From: Anaspis maculata
Taxonomy: Eukaryota > Arthropoda > Insecta > Coleoptera > Scraptiidae
Length of the DNA: 64,000 nucleotides
NCBI GenBank assembly: GCA_949128115.1
Contig: OX421962.1
Span: forward strand, 56,523,787 to 56,587,786
Direction: 5' to 3'
A model generated the notes under the pieces. It did not search any database and was not told the DNA's origin. It saw nothing but the letters and a program-made list of their open reading frames with translations. The first letter of the stretch is position 1; each line of letters starts with the position of its first letter. Below, piece after piece: positions 34,599 to 45,453 of this stretch. A program made the translations under genes and the position numbers.

Positions 34599-34749
34599 CT
34601 AAGGTGATCGCTCCTCATGAACTTCTTGTCGCAGACCGGGCAGGTGAAGTTCTTCTCTCCTGTGTGGGTACGCAGGTGCCTCGCCAGCTCGTCCGATCGG
34701 GCGAACCTCTTTCCGCAGTTGTTCCATCCGCAAGGAAACGGCCTTTCAC
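34599..34749 (-). CDS. Krueppel-like factor (KLF9/13 type), zinc finger 2-3 exon
   Basis: On the minus strand the acceptor GACTCTTTCTTTGCAG (AG at 34751-34750) opens GT-GAA-AGG, the end of a TGER linker, so the previous exon must end in G (phase 1). Finger 2 is complete: C-x4-C-x12-H-x3-H in [19 protein letters not shown] with LRTH. After the TGEKNF linker comes half of finger 3: [14 protein letters not shown]. The exon ends AG/GTATAG (phase 2), joining the exon at 18973-19108. Specificity residues RSDELAR and RSDHLSK are those of Sp/KLF proteins that contact GCG and GGG triplets of GC/CACCC boxes. ARSDELARH and the C-terminal tail favour KLF13/KLF9 over KLF10 or Sp. The finger 1 exon was not found. 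Confidence 0.95.
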
Positions 34750-37305
34750 CTGCAAAGAAAGAGTCCAAACCTGTAGCACTTTTGCGATACAAGATTACGA
34801 AATCCCGAGAAAAGTGTTCGCACTCTCCCCAAGGATTTATACTGTGCGAACTTTTGAAGGAGGTAAGAGGCGGAGCGTGAGCCTTCTCTCCAGTTAAATC
34901 GGAAGGCAGCATTAAATCGGAGTCTGAGCACCACTTAATGCCTCTCAAAACTAAACTCGTTACGAAGGGCAATCCATAGCAAGCAACTACTATAAGTAAT
35001 TATTTACAACAACGTGTACATAATAGAGGCTTAAAGAGCAGTCTTTAACGGCTGACCGTGCCCCATAAATCATTCGTAGATAACCGGGCACAAGTTGAAC
35101 ACAGCTCCTTGCTGTTGGCTGTTCTAGCTTATACTAGCAGAGCTAGGCGAAGTTTCGTCTTATTAATTAAATTATACGACGATACTTAATTAGTTAGTGG
35201 AGGCTTCCCAATTCCAGAACGGAATCATGGAGCTAGTCCTTTTAGCTTAACAGAAAACTCAACTAGGTAAATCGGCAGTATAATATCAGAATATATTTTC
35301 AGGTGTTGTAATAACTAATATGGTAAGTGATAAGAATAATGTCGACTACATATTCCATTTATAAAACTTATCGCTTTTACGCCGACGTCTCCCTCTACGC
35401 ACTGTACATGAGTGGGCCTGTAAATTCCGTGAGTTTGAAGGTTCAATGGAATATTCTCATCAAATACCAGTCAAGATAATGAGATTTGTCGAAATTTTTT
35501 GAAACTTCGGCTCTCAAGCGTTGTTGTCTTGAAGTATTTCAACTCATCGTGATCACTGACTGACGGTCGTGCTGGTTGGAGCCCATGGAGCAAATGACAT
35601 TGCTGAAAAAATTATCAGACGATTCAGCGTACCACGTACCATGTCATTATTTAAATAGCTTCTGGCACAAATTTTATTGTAAATTTCAAAGACAATAAGG
35701 TGTAATTTGGAATGGCTTCTAGCAGGCAAAGTTCGCAACTTATCATAGGGGCATGGTAGCATCTTATTGTAGCTTACAGTTTCAAGTTTTGTTTGACACT
35801 ACAACCATGTTGTCAGTCATCAACGTTGTCTGCATGATGCGATAGAATAAAAAGTTTTGCTTGGTCATAGCAGGAAACAGTGTTAAAAGAGTGGCTTTGT
35901 TTTTTCTTTGTAGACATTCTTAGAGACCAGGTATGTATGTACAGACATAATCAAGAACACCGAACAATGTAATTGTTGGAAGGAAAATTGCAATGTAGGA
36001 CAATAATGAGTGATACCCTCCCATAGCAACGATAATGCTGGAAAGAAGTAAAAAATTGATTCATTTATTCATTCAATTATTTATTAATTTTTCCAGGAAC
36101 ATCGATTATCTCAAGGAGAGAACATGAAATGTGTGCACTGAAGTTAGGTACGCCCCGAGATCCTGTGACACCCGCCGAGCATTTTATTTCTTAATAGAGA
36201 TTTTTTGGGAAACTGTGGCCATCGCCCTGGAGGACAAAGCCAACATTGTTCAAATTGTAGGTTTCAATTTGTCATAAGTTTCCGCCGGCACCGGTGAGTT
36301 TTTTCTCGTAAAAAAGTGAAGAAAATGAAAAAAAACGCGGTAATTAAACAGAGCCATCCTTTCTCTTTCAATAACTGACCTCAAGTCTGTGCCTGAATGA
36401 ATTTCTGTTAAAAAATAAGATCTAGCAAGAAAGCGTGAGCGCATTTTATAGAAATCGACTGGGACTCTTGACCCTTCAGATGTGGCATCAAGGGCTTTAC
36501 AAGCAGTAACAGGTCCAGCGGAAGACTTAAGAATCTATTGTTTTTCAATTACCTATCACACAACAACCTACTATTACTATTTACAATCCATCTGTGTACC
36601 TAACCTACTCAAATTCACTATTGAATTGAACAGTTTAGTTTTACAGCATGTCCCCCGGTGCATTTGACTCACAGAATAAAATACAATCACCACCGGATGG
36701 ATTGGCTCCTGACTTTCCATTACAGAATTTCTAGGAAGACCTAGAGTACTCCTAGTTTCTCCTCCACTATCGCACAGTGCACGGATTTGAACGACTTGTA
36801 AAATCCGATAAATTGAATTCGTTGAAAACTTGACAAAGGAATGGTTCAAGGAAAATAACAATCTGTCCCGAATAGAAAATGGAAAATTACTGCCTGGAAT
36901 TGCGACGAACGTGCCTTTGGCTCATGCTATACTACTCCTCTACGACTGTTAGTTTAATGAAATTGGGATTACTCGATAATTAATGGCGATGTAAGCAGGT
37001 TTTGTCTCCTCTAAAGTTGTACCCGTATAAAGTATGATATTTCATGGTTCTGCAAACTGGGACACAATCTAAACTGTGTAATTAGTTGTATTTGTTCCGT
37101 TTCTTGTTGTTCCCTCGGGCCTTAACAGTTTACAGCAACAGCTCTAATGCTCTAATGCGATATTACTAGGTATTTGAAATAGTAGGTTTGTTCTTATCGA
37201 GGTTCTTATGCAGAGTTTTTCAAATTGATAATATGGTCCTTGCACGATTCTTTTTATTGTCTCAAATGTATGGTATTGGTACCCACATATAACATCATGA
37301 ACTGA
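34750..37305. other. Probable upstream KLF intron; no exon identified
   Basis: Unique sequence without large repeats. No frame with a C2H2 finger 1 (KSSHLKAH type) was seen on the minus strand. Several short open frames look like chance. Confidence 0.4.
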
Positions 37306-37313
37306 GTGGTTAC

Positions 37314-37833
37314 TAGGGATGGGCAAAACTATTGATATATCAATAAATTTATCAATATATCGATACATCAAATATCAAATATCGATAATTATCATTTATC
37401 AAATGCCGATAATTATCAGAATATCAAATATCGATAAATGTCAACATATTATCGAAATACATATAGACAATGGTTATCATATTAAAATATTGATAAATAA
37501 CAAGATAGAAGACCAAAGGCTTCCAAAGAAGTAAGTTTCATTCATCATGCAAGTCTAGTTTCAACCATCAATGATTTATTTTTCCATATAATTACTTGAT
37601 ATCTTTATTTTCATATTGATATTTTCATAATTATCAATTTTTGATACGTTGATAATTATTGATATCTGATATTTTAATAATTATCGATTTTGATAATTAT
37701 TGATCTTTGATATTTTGATAATTATCAATTTTTGATACTTTGATATTTATCGATATTTGATATATCAATAATTATCGATTTTTTTTCTTATTATCAAACT
37801 TTGATACCCGGATCACGATATCGCCCATCCCTA
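37314..37833. mobile_element. 520-bp hAT MITE with TATCGATA satellite interior, copy 1
   Basis: The ends are TAGGGATGGGC and GCCCATCCCTA. The 8-bp target GTGGTTAC is perfectly duplicated (37306-37313, 37834-37841), the hAT signature. The interior is almost entirely degenerate ATCGATAATTATCAAATATCGA-like repeats that invert about the middle, so it folds on itself. No transposase. Confidence 0.95.
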
Positions 37834-37841
37834 GTGGTTAC

Positions 37842-38340
37842 CCGCAAATGTCGAATTGTCGATGATTTTTCTAAATTTTGTAAATTTGAAACTTAAAAAC
37901 TGTTAGGTAGGTAGGCAACTTCGATGCGCCTGGGCCTCGTGCAGTATGACATAATTATCTGATAGGGTTATTTTGTTCTATAAATCTATGAAATTGTATA
38001 CTTTCTATGGCGGCGTGAAAGGGTGTCCAGCGTGTGCAAAAGACGGTGGCTCAGAGCCTTGGGGGGGGGGGGGAGAAGAAAAGGGGCGGGCACGGATACC
38101 TTTCTATTTTATAGGGACAATAATCAAATTCACTATATTATAATTATAGCGTCCGCTATTTTTCATTACCAGTAAGCAGGTAAAAGCAGGCAACGGTGCG
38201 AAAGCGAAATGGATTGCAAAAAATTATGAACTTGCATGCGAGAATTACAAAATACGATTTCATTGGTATAAAATGTTTGCTTGAATAAATGAAGTTGGCT
38301 TCTTCGAAGAAGCGAGCTAGCTCTCAGAGTCACTACAACC
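37842..38340. other. No feature except a G13 run
   Basis: Unique sequence with an uninterrupted run of 13 G at 38061-38073. Nothing coding recognised. Confidence 0.5.
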
Positions 38341-38419
38341 GAATTTCAAAAAAGTTTTTTGTACCACCAAACCAAACCAAAACATAGGGTTTGCAAACAA
38401 CACGCCAGGTCTGTGACAA

Positions 38420-39222
38420 TCTATCTAAAGCTGTATTACACTACACTATTTCTTGTACAATTTCTTGAACAATCTGCCAATATGATAGCTGTATTACACT
38501 ACACAGTTTCTTGTACAATCTGTCAGTTAAACAATCAAGTTCATTGTTTTTTGACACTATTGGCTATCGTTATCGTTAAAAATCCGTGCACGAATTCTGT
38601 AGTTTTGCCACCGACAGTCTTGTGATACCTTGTTGTTTGTTGGTGATTTTGAAATAAACGTAGATGTTATAGGGCGAAAGGTCCTAGTTTGACTTGTGAT
38701 AAGTAATTATCTATTTCATAAAGGAAAATGTCTGTATTAAATTCACAAGGTTTCTTGCATAAAATTATTATCGTTTTTGTAACATTGTTATCGTGTGGAG
38801 AAAAAGCCGATAAACACTTTCTGGGGTGGCTTATTAACTTAGGTACCTACCGTGCCTTTTTAGTTTCACCTCGACTTGAATCGTTATCTGGCATTGTTAA
38901 AAACCGGACGACGGGTACCTACGCTTTGGAACAGATAACGTTCACTTCAATTCCGGCTCAATTCTTTCCCGGACGTAAAATAAACTCAGTTGTGGCAGTA
39001 TACGACGACATTATACGACAGTATTATTTCGACAACATTATTCCACATATTAACCTTTTTTATTTCCTTTATTGTAAAATTAGCCAACCGGCACCTGTTC
39101 ATTTTTATTACCTTTTGTAAATAAACTTTGTGTTTGAAATCCATTCATTGCTTTGTCTTCAGTGTTGTACTAGTCATTGTTTGGTACTAAAGGTTTTTTT
39201 TTTGGGGGGAATTCGGTCAACA
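38420..39222 (+). mobile_element. Possible LTR with polyadenylation signal
   Basis: A block AGCTGTATTACACTACAC is repeated in direct orientation (38429 and 38487). AATAAA is at 39120-39125, about 100 bp before an LTR-like end GTCAACA (39222) that is followed six bases later by a primer-binding-site-like TGGCGCCCCCGACC. This order (polyA signal, U5-like tract, CA end, TGG) is what a 5' LTR looks like. The 5' end was not found and no gag/pol follows, so the copy would be a fragment. Confidence 0.35.
38728..39120 (+). CDS. 130-codon open frame of unknown status
   Basis: An ATG in fair context (AGGAAAATGTCT) opens 130 codons ending in TAA, overlapped at once by AATAAA. The N-terminus has a hydrophobic run (IIIVFVTLLSCG) like a signal peptide or membrane anchor, followed by polar sequence with many aromatic residues. 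I recognise no family. It may simply be open sequence in the LTR-like unit 38420-39222. Confidence 0.25.
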   Translation: MSVLNSQGFLHKIIIVFVTLLSCGEKADKHFLGWLINLGTYRAFLVSPRLESLSGIVKNRTTGTYALEQITFTSIPAQFFPGRKINSVVAVYDDIIRQYYFDNIIPHINLFYFLYCKISQPAPVHFYYLL

Positions 39223-39228
39223 ATACTG

Positions 39229-39246
39229 TGGCGCCCCCGACCATCC
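39229..39246 (+). other. Primer-binding-site-like sequence
   Basis: TGGCGCCCCCGACC starts six bases after the LTR-like end GTCAACA. PBS sequences begin TGG because they pair with the CCA end of a tRNA. The matching tRNA was not verified. Confidence 0.3.
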
Positions 39247-39844
39247 AATTAACCCCGGCCTATCTCCACTGATCAGCTGGCTTCCTAAATAAGACAGACC
39301 AATAGTAAGTTGCACCGAAAAGGCACAAGGCCCTTTTGGCATGTAACAATTTAAAAAAAAATCAGTGTTATTGAATACCACTACTTGTTTTTACAAGAAA
39401 TTTCAGAGATATCGCAAGACGGTTTATTCCACCTTTATGAACATTTAGAGAAGAATGTTCTTGGTGATTATCATGACTCCACCTATTTTGATTCATTAGA
39501 TTTTTTTTTAATTTTTATCACTCCGTAGACTCCGACTCTACTTGTTGAAATTAAGGCATTGGTCCATATAACAATAATTCGAGCGAGAACGAGAGCTATG
39601 CAACTTTCGCGAAGCACTAGAGAGGACTGCGTGCGACAGCACAAGCCAGAAAATCTGCGCATTGAATTCGTGTGATAATCTTCAATTGGTTTATTGGATT
39701 TAATTTGTTTCTCAAATGAAACAGTTCAGATTTTCTTATAACCCCCAGATGATCTCTTACCTATCGCAATCGAACCATACGACTCTATTATTGAAGCCCT
39801 TGATAGAATTTTTTGCTGCCACGCCAGTTTCCGATCCAGTTTAA

Positions 39845-40542
39845 TTTTTTTTTCCCCCTTTATTTTGCATCAGCCTAGAAGGCTATTAGCATTCAACAAA
39901 AAATTACATTTGATAGCTTAACTAGATCAGGTCAAACAGTCCTTTTTGCTGTAGTAGTGTAATGAGTTCTTCATCTTCTTCGAGGCTTCCACCCAATGCT
40001 ACCTTGAGATCTTCGGCACTAATTTGGTCCTCGGGTATACATCCCACCAGGATGTGTGCCACCGACAACGGTCCCTGGCAGCTCTCACATACCGGTGGGT
40101 CTGATCGGCAAATAAGGTGTTGGTGTGTGAGTCTGGTATGTCCTAACCTGAGTCGAGTAAGGACCATTTGGCATTTTCTGGATGGTAGTCTTGAGATCCA
40201 TGTCTCTACTGTTGATTTCACCCTGTTCAACTTTGTGTGCTGCCTTTGCCAACTCTGCTCCCATTGTGCGCCAACGAGTGTTCTCAAGTACCTTACAGTG
40301 TCTTGACTGGTGGCTTTATTTTCTATCGGAGCCAGAGGCGTGCTTGCTGCAATGGATGCTTCATGGTCCGCAATCTCGTTCCCAACTATTCCGACATGGG
40401 ATGGTGTCCAGAAGAGGGTAATTCCTGTGCCAGTGTTCTGCAGCGTCGTGATGTGTTGTTGGATTTCTTGGGCTATGGGATTCATCGGGTATAGCTGATT
40501 AATTTGCCGGATGCCGTTAAAAATGAATAACTCCTTCGGCAA
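39845..40542 (-). mobile_element. 3' end of a Jockey/I/R1-type non-LTR retrotransposon
   Basis: The minus strand carries the end of ORF2 (below), a 70-bp 3' untranslated region with AATAAA (plus 39859-39864) and an A-tract (39845-39853). The rest is missing, so it is a typical 5'-truncated insertion. The 5' break lies close to 40510-40560. Confidence 0.9.
39922..40542 (-). pseudogene. Ribonuclease H domain and zinc knuckle of ORF2, 5' truncated
   Basis: The frame of about 200 codons holds the C-terminal part of an RNase H domain, with FWTPSHVGIVGNEIAD (the H-G-I-x-G-N-E-x-A-D motif containing the last catalytic residues), then WISRLPSRKCQMVLTRLRLG-like linker sequence and a zinc knuckle C-x2-C-x7-H-x4-C (CESCQGPLSVAHILVGC). 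It ends QQKGLFDLI. RNase H degrades the RNA of the RNA-DNA hybrid in I, R1 and some Jockey-group elements. The upstream catalytic part, the RT and the endonuclease are absent. The frame itself is intact, so the insertion may be fairly young. Confidence 0.9.
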
Positions 40543-40838
40543 ACTTGTATTTTTTCTTGATTTGAATATGACAAGCTAAATTGACTGAAGATGATTTTGA
40601 TCAACTTCTTTCTTTCTGAGCTAGTTTTTGGTCTCATAATAGGGTGATTGCATGAAATTCGTTCCCCTGATCACCGGCAGGCAGCGCAAGCGCAAGAATC
40701 GAGTTATGTTTTGACGTTTGTTAGGAAATTGCATTGGGGCACACGTAACAGGTGAAAGGCATTGTTGGAATGATAAGAGACCACAATCTCGATCTCGTAA
40801 ACGCCGAACAAAACAGTGTGTAAACAAAAAACGTAAAA

Positions 40839-41075
40839 ATGACAGTATTCAGTGAGGTTAGTCCGGTTGACTCCGACTCCGACATGGATACAGATGACAA
40901 TGACACTATTGACATTTTGCCATGCACTCCCTCTACATGCAACCACCCTATTTTCATAACACCATTTACTGACAAGGTGCACTGCAAAAAATGTAAAATT
41001 CCAACAACAAATTCATGTCCATCCATTTCTCAATTTTTGCCATCGGCCAGGATTAATTTCAACAAAAATGGATAG
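40839..41075 (+). pseudogene. Acidic/cysteine-rich open frame conserved in both arms
   Basis: The frame reads SPVDSDSDMDTDDNDTIDIL, then CNHPIF and KVHCKKCKIPTTN. The inverted right arm also encodes KVHCRKCKIAN in the corresponding frame, so protein-level similarity has survived in part. C-x2-C spacing suggests half of a zinc-binding motif, perhaps from a transposase. No family recognised. Confidence 0.4.
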
Positions 41076-41256
41076 CTTGGACTTTGTTCAAACAGCATGC
41101 GGTTGAATCTCGAAATGCACGTTGCAGGGATTTTTTTTTTTCAATATTTATACATTCTTGTAATAAAATTTTCAAGAGACCTGAATAAAGAAGTACATTA
41201 TATAAATTATAAATAAAAAATTTCGCCAAGGTCTCTTCCTGGCGGTAGAGTTCCTA

Positions 41257-43162
41257 CACGGTAAAAAATTTTGAGTGAAATTTAACTCAAACCGGACTCA
41301 AAAGTGATTCAATCCAGGTCCACGCAGATTTGAGTGAAAATTCAACTCAAATTTTTTGAGTACATTTCTGTATTTTTGAGTTACTTCCTGTTAATCAATA
41401 TTGAGTACTTTCAAGCTTTTTTACACTCGAAATTGAGCGCAATTGACACAAAGGTGAGTATGCATCATAACTCAATATTGATGCAAAAATTATTTCAAAG
41501 AGATCATTATTGATGATTATAATTAAATGAATCAAATTTGATTATTTTTTATTTGGACAAAAAAAACAGGCTTTTATTTATTTAGGCATTTATTTAGGAC
41601 ATTTTTATTGTGACATGTTATTAAAACATAATTTGTGTAATATATTTTTGTAAAAGTACCTAAATGTATAAATTATACACAACATTATCGAACAAAAATT
41701 TGAACAACCCAAAGCCAAAAATATTTAAGAAAATGTGACAATAATTTAAAAATACATGTAATTAATGTAACAAAGGAAACCAATATTCCATACACTAAAC
41801 GAGTAATACAGTGCCTAGCAGTATAAAACTAATAAAAGTGATTGATGTCAGTATAGGTAATACATAATTATTCCAAAAAAATTATGCTTATTTATATAAA
41901 TCAAATGCCCAAATAAAAGTGAATCAATTTACAATATGAATATGACAATATTTTGAACCTATCCACTATGTGCATTCAGTCGAGTAGCGACATCTAGCTA
42001 CCGAAAACAGAATGAATAGGCATTATTCAGTTTCGTGAATCGTCACCTTGAGCGCTGATGTCGACTCCTCCCACTTTTTTGGCGAACGCACATAGCGGAC
42101 TACTCCATTATGCGAAATGTATGGGTGTCGTGTTTTTGCGTTTAATGTTGAGAATTTGACAATAATTAGGGGAAGGTGTTGGACCTTTGACCATATTGTA
42201 ATTTTGACGACCCTCTAAAGGCCATCTGGTGGACCAATGGAAAAAACAGTTGTAACATGCAGTTCACCTGTCAAAAACAAAAAGTCAAGCTGTTTCCTGT
42301 TGCAAAGTAAACCGTACCGCTGCTGGTTGCTGACCAGCATAATGGCTGCCATGTCAGGCAGCTAGCAGCGAATGCAGGCACTTTCAATCAAAATTGAGCG
42401 TGGCTGACTCAAAATTTAGTGAAAAGTACTCAAATTTGTGGCAATTCAACTCAAAATTGTGTGAATTGACTCGAAAGTGAGTAGGTATCAACAACAAAAA
42501 TTTACCACACTCCATTACCCACACCAGGAGGACATTGATGTTAATATAAGACGGCTTATCTATTTTGTATTAGTTAAATCTAAATTCATCTCTTATTTGA
42601 TCATCGAATGAGCTGGGAGTGCTGATGGGACTCAGGCCGGAGGGATAGGTAGGTACGGCTGATAACCTCCGATGATTTTACGTGAGGTTTTGCGCCAAAA
42701 CTTTTTATCGGATACTATCAGTCGTACTAAGCGTGCCCCTCAGCTTGACACTTTATTTTTAGTGCAAAAAGTCCCAGTGCTGGGTTTAGAAGATGAATGG
42801 GATATATAGATCTATTAGTGCATCATATTGAGTGATAATAAATGAGATTTTTCACTTACCCGGACTGGTTTTCTTCAACGAGCGACGCTGCCGGCTCACA
42901 ACCAACGACTGATGCAGAGCCGAACTTCACGTCCCTCGAACCGAATTTGACGAGGAAATGCATCAAATTTGATTAAAACTGAATCAAATTTGAGTTAATG
43001 CAATCGAAATTAAGTGCAGTACTCAAAAATGATCATATAGTTGTCAAATTCGATAGAATTTTTACATTCACTCAATTTTTCGTTGATTTTTACTCAAAAA
43101 ATTAACTCACATCACTTTACTCAGACAAGTTGGAAATTCACTCAGTCGGATTTTTTACCGTG
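41257..43162. mobile_element. 1.9-kb CACGGTAAAAAAT element with TA duplication
   Basis: Inverted ends CACGGTAAAAAAT/ATTTTTTACCGTG are flanked by TA (41255-41256, 43163-43164), and the identity even extends to TCCTA/TAGGA. Sub-terminal regions on both sides are densely sown with TTGAGT/ACTCAA words (41280-41480 and 42395-43145). The middle (41500-42380) is unique and non-coding. No transposase seen. Confidence 0.88.
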
Positions 43163-43197
43163 TAGGATGGACGCAACATTGAAAAATACGTTTTTTT

Positions 43198-43999
43198 CTA
43201 CACCTTTTCCAGTTGTAGTTCAGAAAATTCAGTTGTATTTCAGATATCGTCAATTGTAGTTCAGAAGACGTCAATTGCATTTCAGAATAATAAAATGTAG
43301 TTCAGAAAGTATCAATTTTATTTCAGGATAGTCAAATGTATTTCAGAAACAGTCAATTGTATTTCAGATTAATAAATTGAATTTGAGAAAGCGTCATTTG
43401 TATATCAGAAATTATCATTTGAATATCAGAAAGCGTGATTTGTATTTCAGAACATGTCATTAGTAGTTCAGAAAATAATTTATATGTATAATTTATCAAT
43501 CAATGCAGCTCCAAGATAATTGTAGCATTTGTCGTTCTTCAATGCTGTGGAAGCCGGTCGTGCGATTAACACCCCCGCAGGCATCTGTTACATAGAAGAT
43601 GTGCCGAATATCTGCAGATCATCATACAAGAAGATCAAGAGTTCGAAGCTGAGGCTGTGCAAAAGTGCCCGAATTTGCAGAAGTCCGAATAAAATTGATA
43701 CTTTCTGAACTACATTTTACTAATCTGAGATGCAACTGATGTCTTCTGAACTACAATTGACGCCTTCTGAACTTCAATTAACGCTTTCTGAAATACAATT
43801 GACATAATCTGATGTACAGTTCAAGTTTTCTGAACTACATTTGATAAATCTGAAATACAATTGGCGCCTTCTGAACTACAAGTGACTAATCCGAAATACA
43901 AATGACGCTTTCTGAACTACACTTGATAAATCTGAAATTCAATTGACGATATCTGAAATACAATTGATATTTTCTGAACTACAACTGGAAAAGGTGTAG
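43198..43999. mobile_element. Satellite-like palindromic MITE (CTACACCTTTTCC family), copy 2
   Basis: The ends CTACACCTTTTCCAGTTGTA and TACAACTGGAAAAGGTGTAG are perfect inverted copies. The left arm is made of units such as GTAGTTCAGAAAGTGTCAAT and TGTATTTCAGAA. The right arm is the reverse complement type (TTCTGAACTACAATTGAC, TCTGAAATACAATTGAC). The spacer is at 43500-43690. It sits in the same parent element as 41257-43162. Confidence 0.9.
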
Positions 44000-44430
44000 A
44001 GCGCGCCCAAATCTGCAAATCCGCATATTAACACCTGAAAATAATCGTAACATTACTATGAAAATCAGAATAATAAGTGGCAGTGTTGTTAAAACTATTT
44101 TGGGTGTTTAGATGCGGCTTTGTAGATCTATACACACGTTTTGAAAATAATTTGTTTTTTGGTAGTCCTACGTGCATTTCGAGATTTAATCGTATATTGT
44201 AATAACAGAAGAAACTGAAGGAAGTCCAAGCTATCCATTTCGTATAAAACGAAGTTCCTGCTCGATAGCAATAATGAAAAAGTGATTACTGATTGTTGAA
44301 TTTGATGTTGGCAATTTTACACTTCCTGCAGTGCACCTTAGTCAACAAGTGATGTTGTAAAAATTATTAAATTAGAAGGAGCTCAATCAAGGAGAAAAAA
44401 GCTGATCAAAATCAACTCAAGTTAGTTTAT

Positions 44431-44762
44431 TGTCATTTTCCCACATGCGAAAAAAATCTTTCCAAATCAAGAAAAATTACACGTTTGTCAAAGAAATTAT
44501 CTGAACAATGGCACTGGCGTGGCAGTGAATGCTATCTAGGGTCTTATGGTCTTAATAGAGTCATATGGTTCTATTGCGGTAGGTGAGACGTGACCTTGTC
44601 AATGAACAGTTGATTGGTGAAAAGTGGTTATTTTTGAGTCCTCCGGCACCATCAATTGAACCTGGGGCTTCCACGGCCGCGGGCAGCCACACAAACCACC
44701 ACCTGTGCTACGGGGCCGTTTAATTTTCAAAATTAAAATTTTCCAAATAAAATCCTCCCTCA
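44431..44762. other. No feature recognised
   Basis: Unique spacer between two large elements. Confidence 0.4.
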
Positions 44763-44780
44763 TACAGGGTGATTCATGAG

Positions 44781-45453
44781 TACCCTACTGATGTGCGATA
44801 TCGTGATCGGAGTATCAAAGTTTGATGAGAAAAAAAATCGATAAGTATTGATATATCAAATATCGATAACTATCAAAGTATCAAAAATTGATAAATATCA
44901 AAATATCAAAAATGAATAGTTATCAAAGTATCAAAAATTGATAATTATTAAAATATCCAATATCAATAATTATCAAAGTATCAAAAACTGATAATGGTCA
45001 GTATATCAATCTTAATATAAGGATATCAAGTGATGATAATATGGAAACATTTATCATCGATGGTCATCCCAGGGGCCTAGGACATGCGTCTGGGACTTGG
45101 GGCGAGGTTTCCTGAAGTCTTGCATGATGAATGGAACTTACTTCCCCGCTTACTTCTTTGACGACCTTTGGTCTTCTATCTTGTCTATTTATCAAATTTT
45201 AATGATACGATAACCATTGTCTATATTTCGATAATATGTTCACATTTATCGATATCTGATAATACCTAATGATTGACATCTGTTATTTTGACAATCAAGT
45301 ATCGACATTTGATATTTTGATAATTATCGACATTTGATATTTTGATAATTATCGATATTTGATATATCGATATGTTTTAAAAATTATATCTTTAGTTGAT
45401 ATATCGATATATTGATAAATTTATTGATACATTGATAGTTTTGCCCAATCCTA
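44781..45453. mobile_element. 673-bp hAT MITE with TATCGATA interior, copy 2
   Basis: TTCATGAG is duplicated exactly (44773-44780, 45454-45461), and the opposite arm of the host palindrome supplies the empty site (GATTCATGTGTGACC, reverse strand near 47645). The right end read inward is TAGGATTGGGCAAAACTA, as in copy 1. The left end is altered. The interior is ATCAAATATCGATAATTATC-like satellite. Confidence 0.93.

Larger units (their letters stand above)
40570..44430. mobile_element. 3.9-kb inverted-repeat element hosting two smaller elements
   Basis: 40570-40625 (GATTTTGATCAACTTCTTTC region) is inverted at 44385-44430, and 40970-41115 (AAGGTGCACTGCAAAAAATG, AATGGATAGCTTGGACTT, ATCTCGAAATGCACGT) is inverted at 44165-44340. 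The inner space holds 41257-43162 and 43198-43999. The left arm has extra sequence (40630-40960) not found on the right. Ends uncertain. Confidence 0.65.

Noticed and set aside
34484..34897. Plus-strand 137-codon frame over the zinc-finger exon
   Set aside because: Antisense shadow of the C2H2 exon.
39962..40498. Several plus-strand frames of 60-115 codons
   Set aside because: All are antisense to the RNase H/zinc-knuckle frame.
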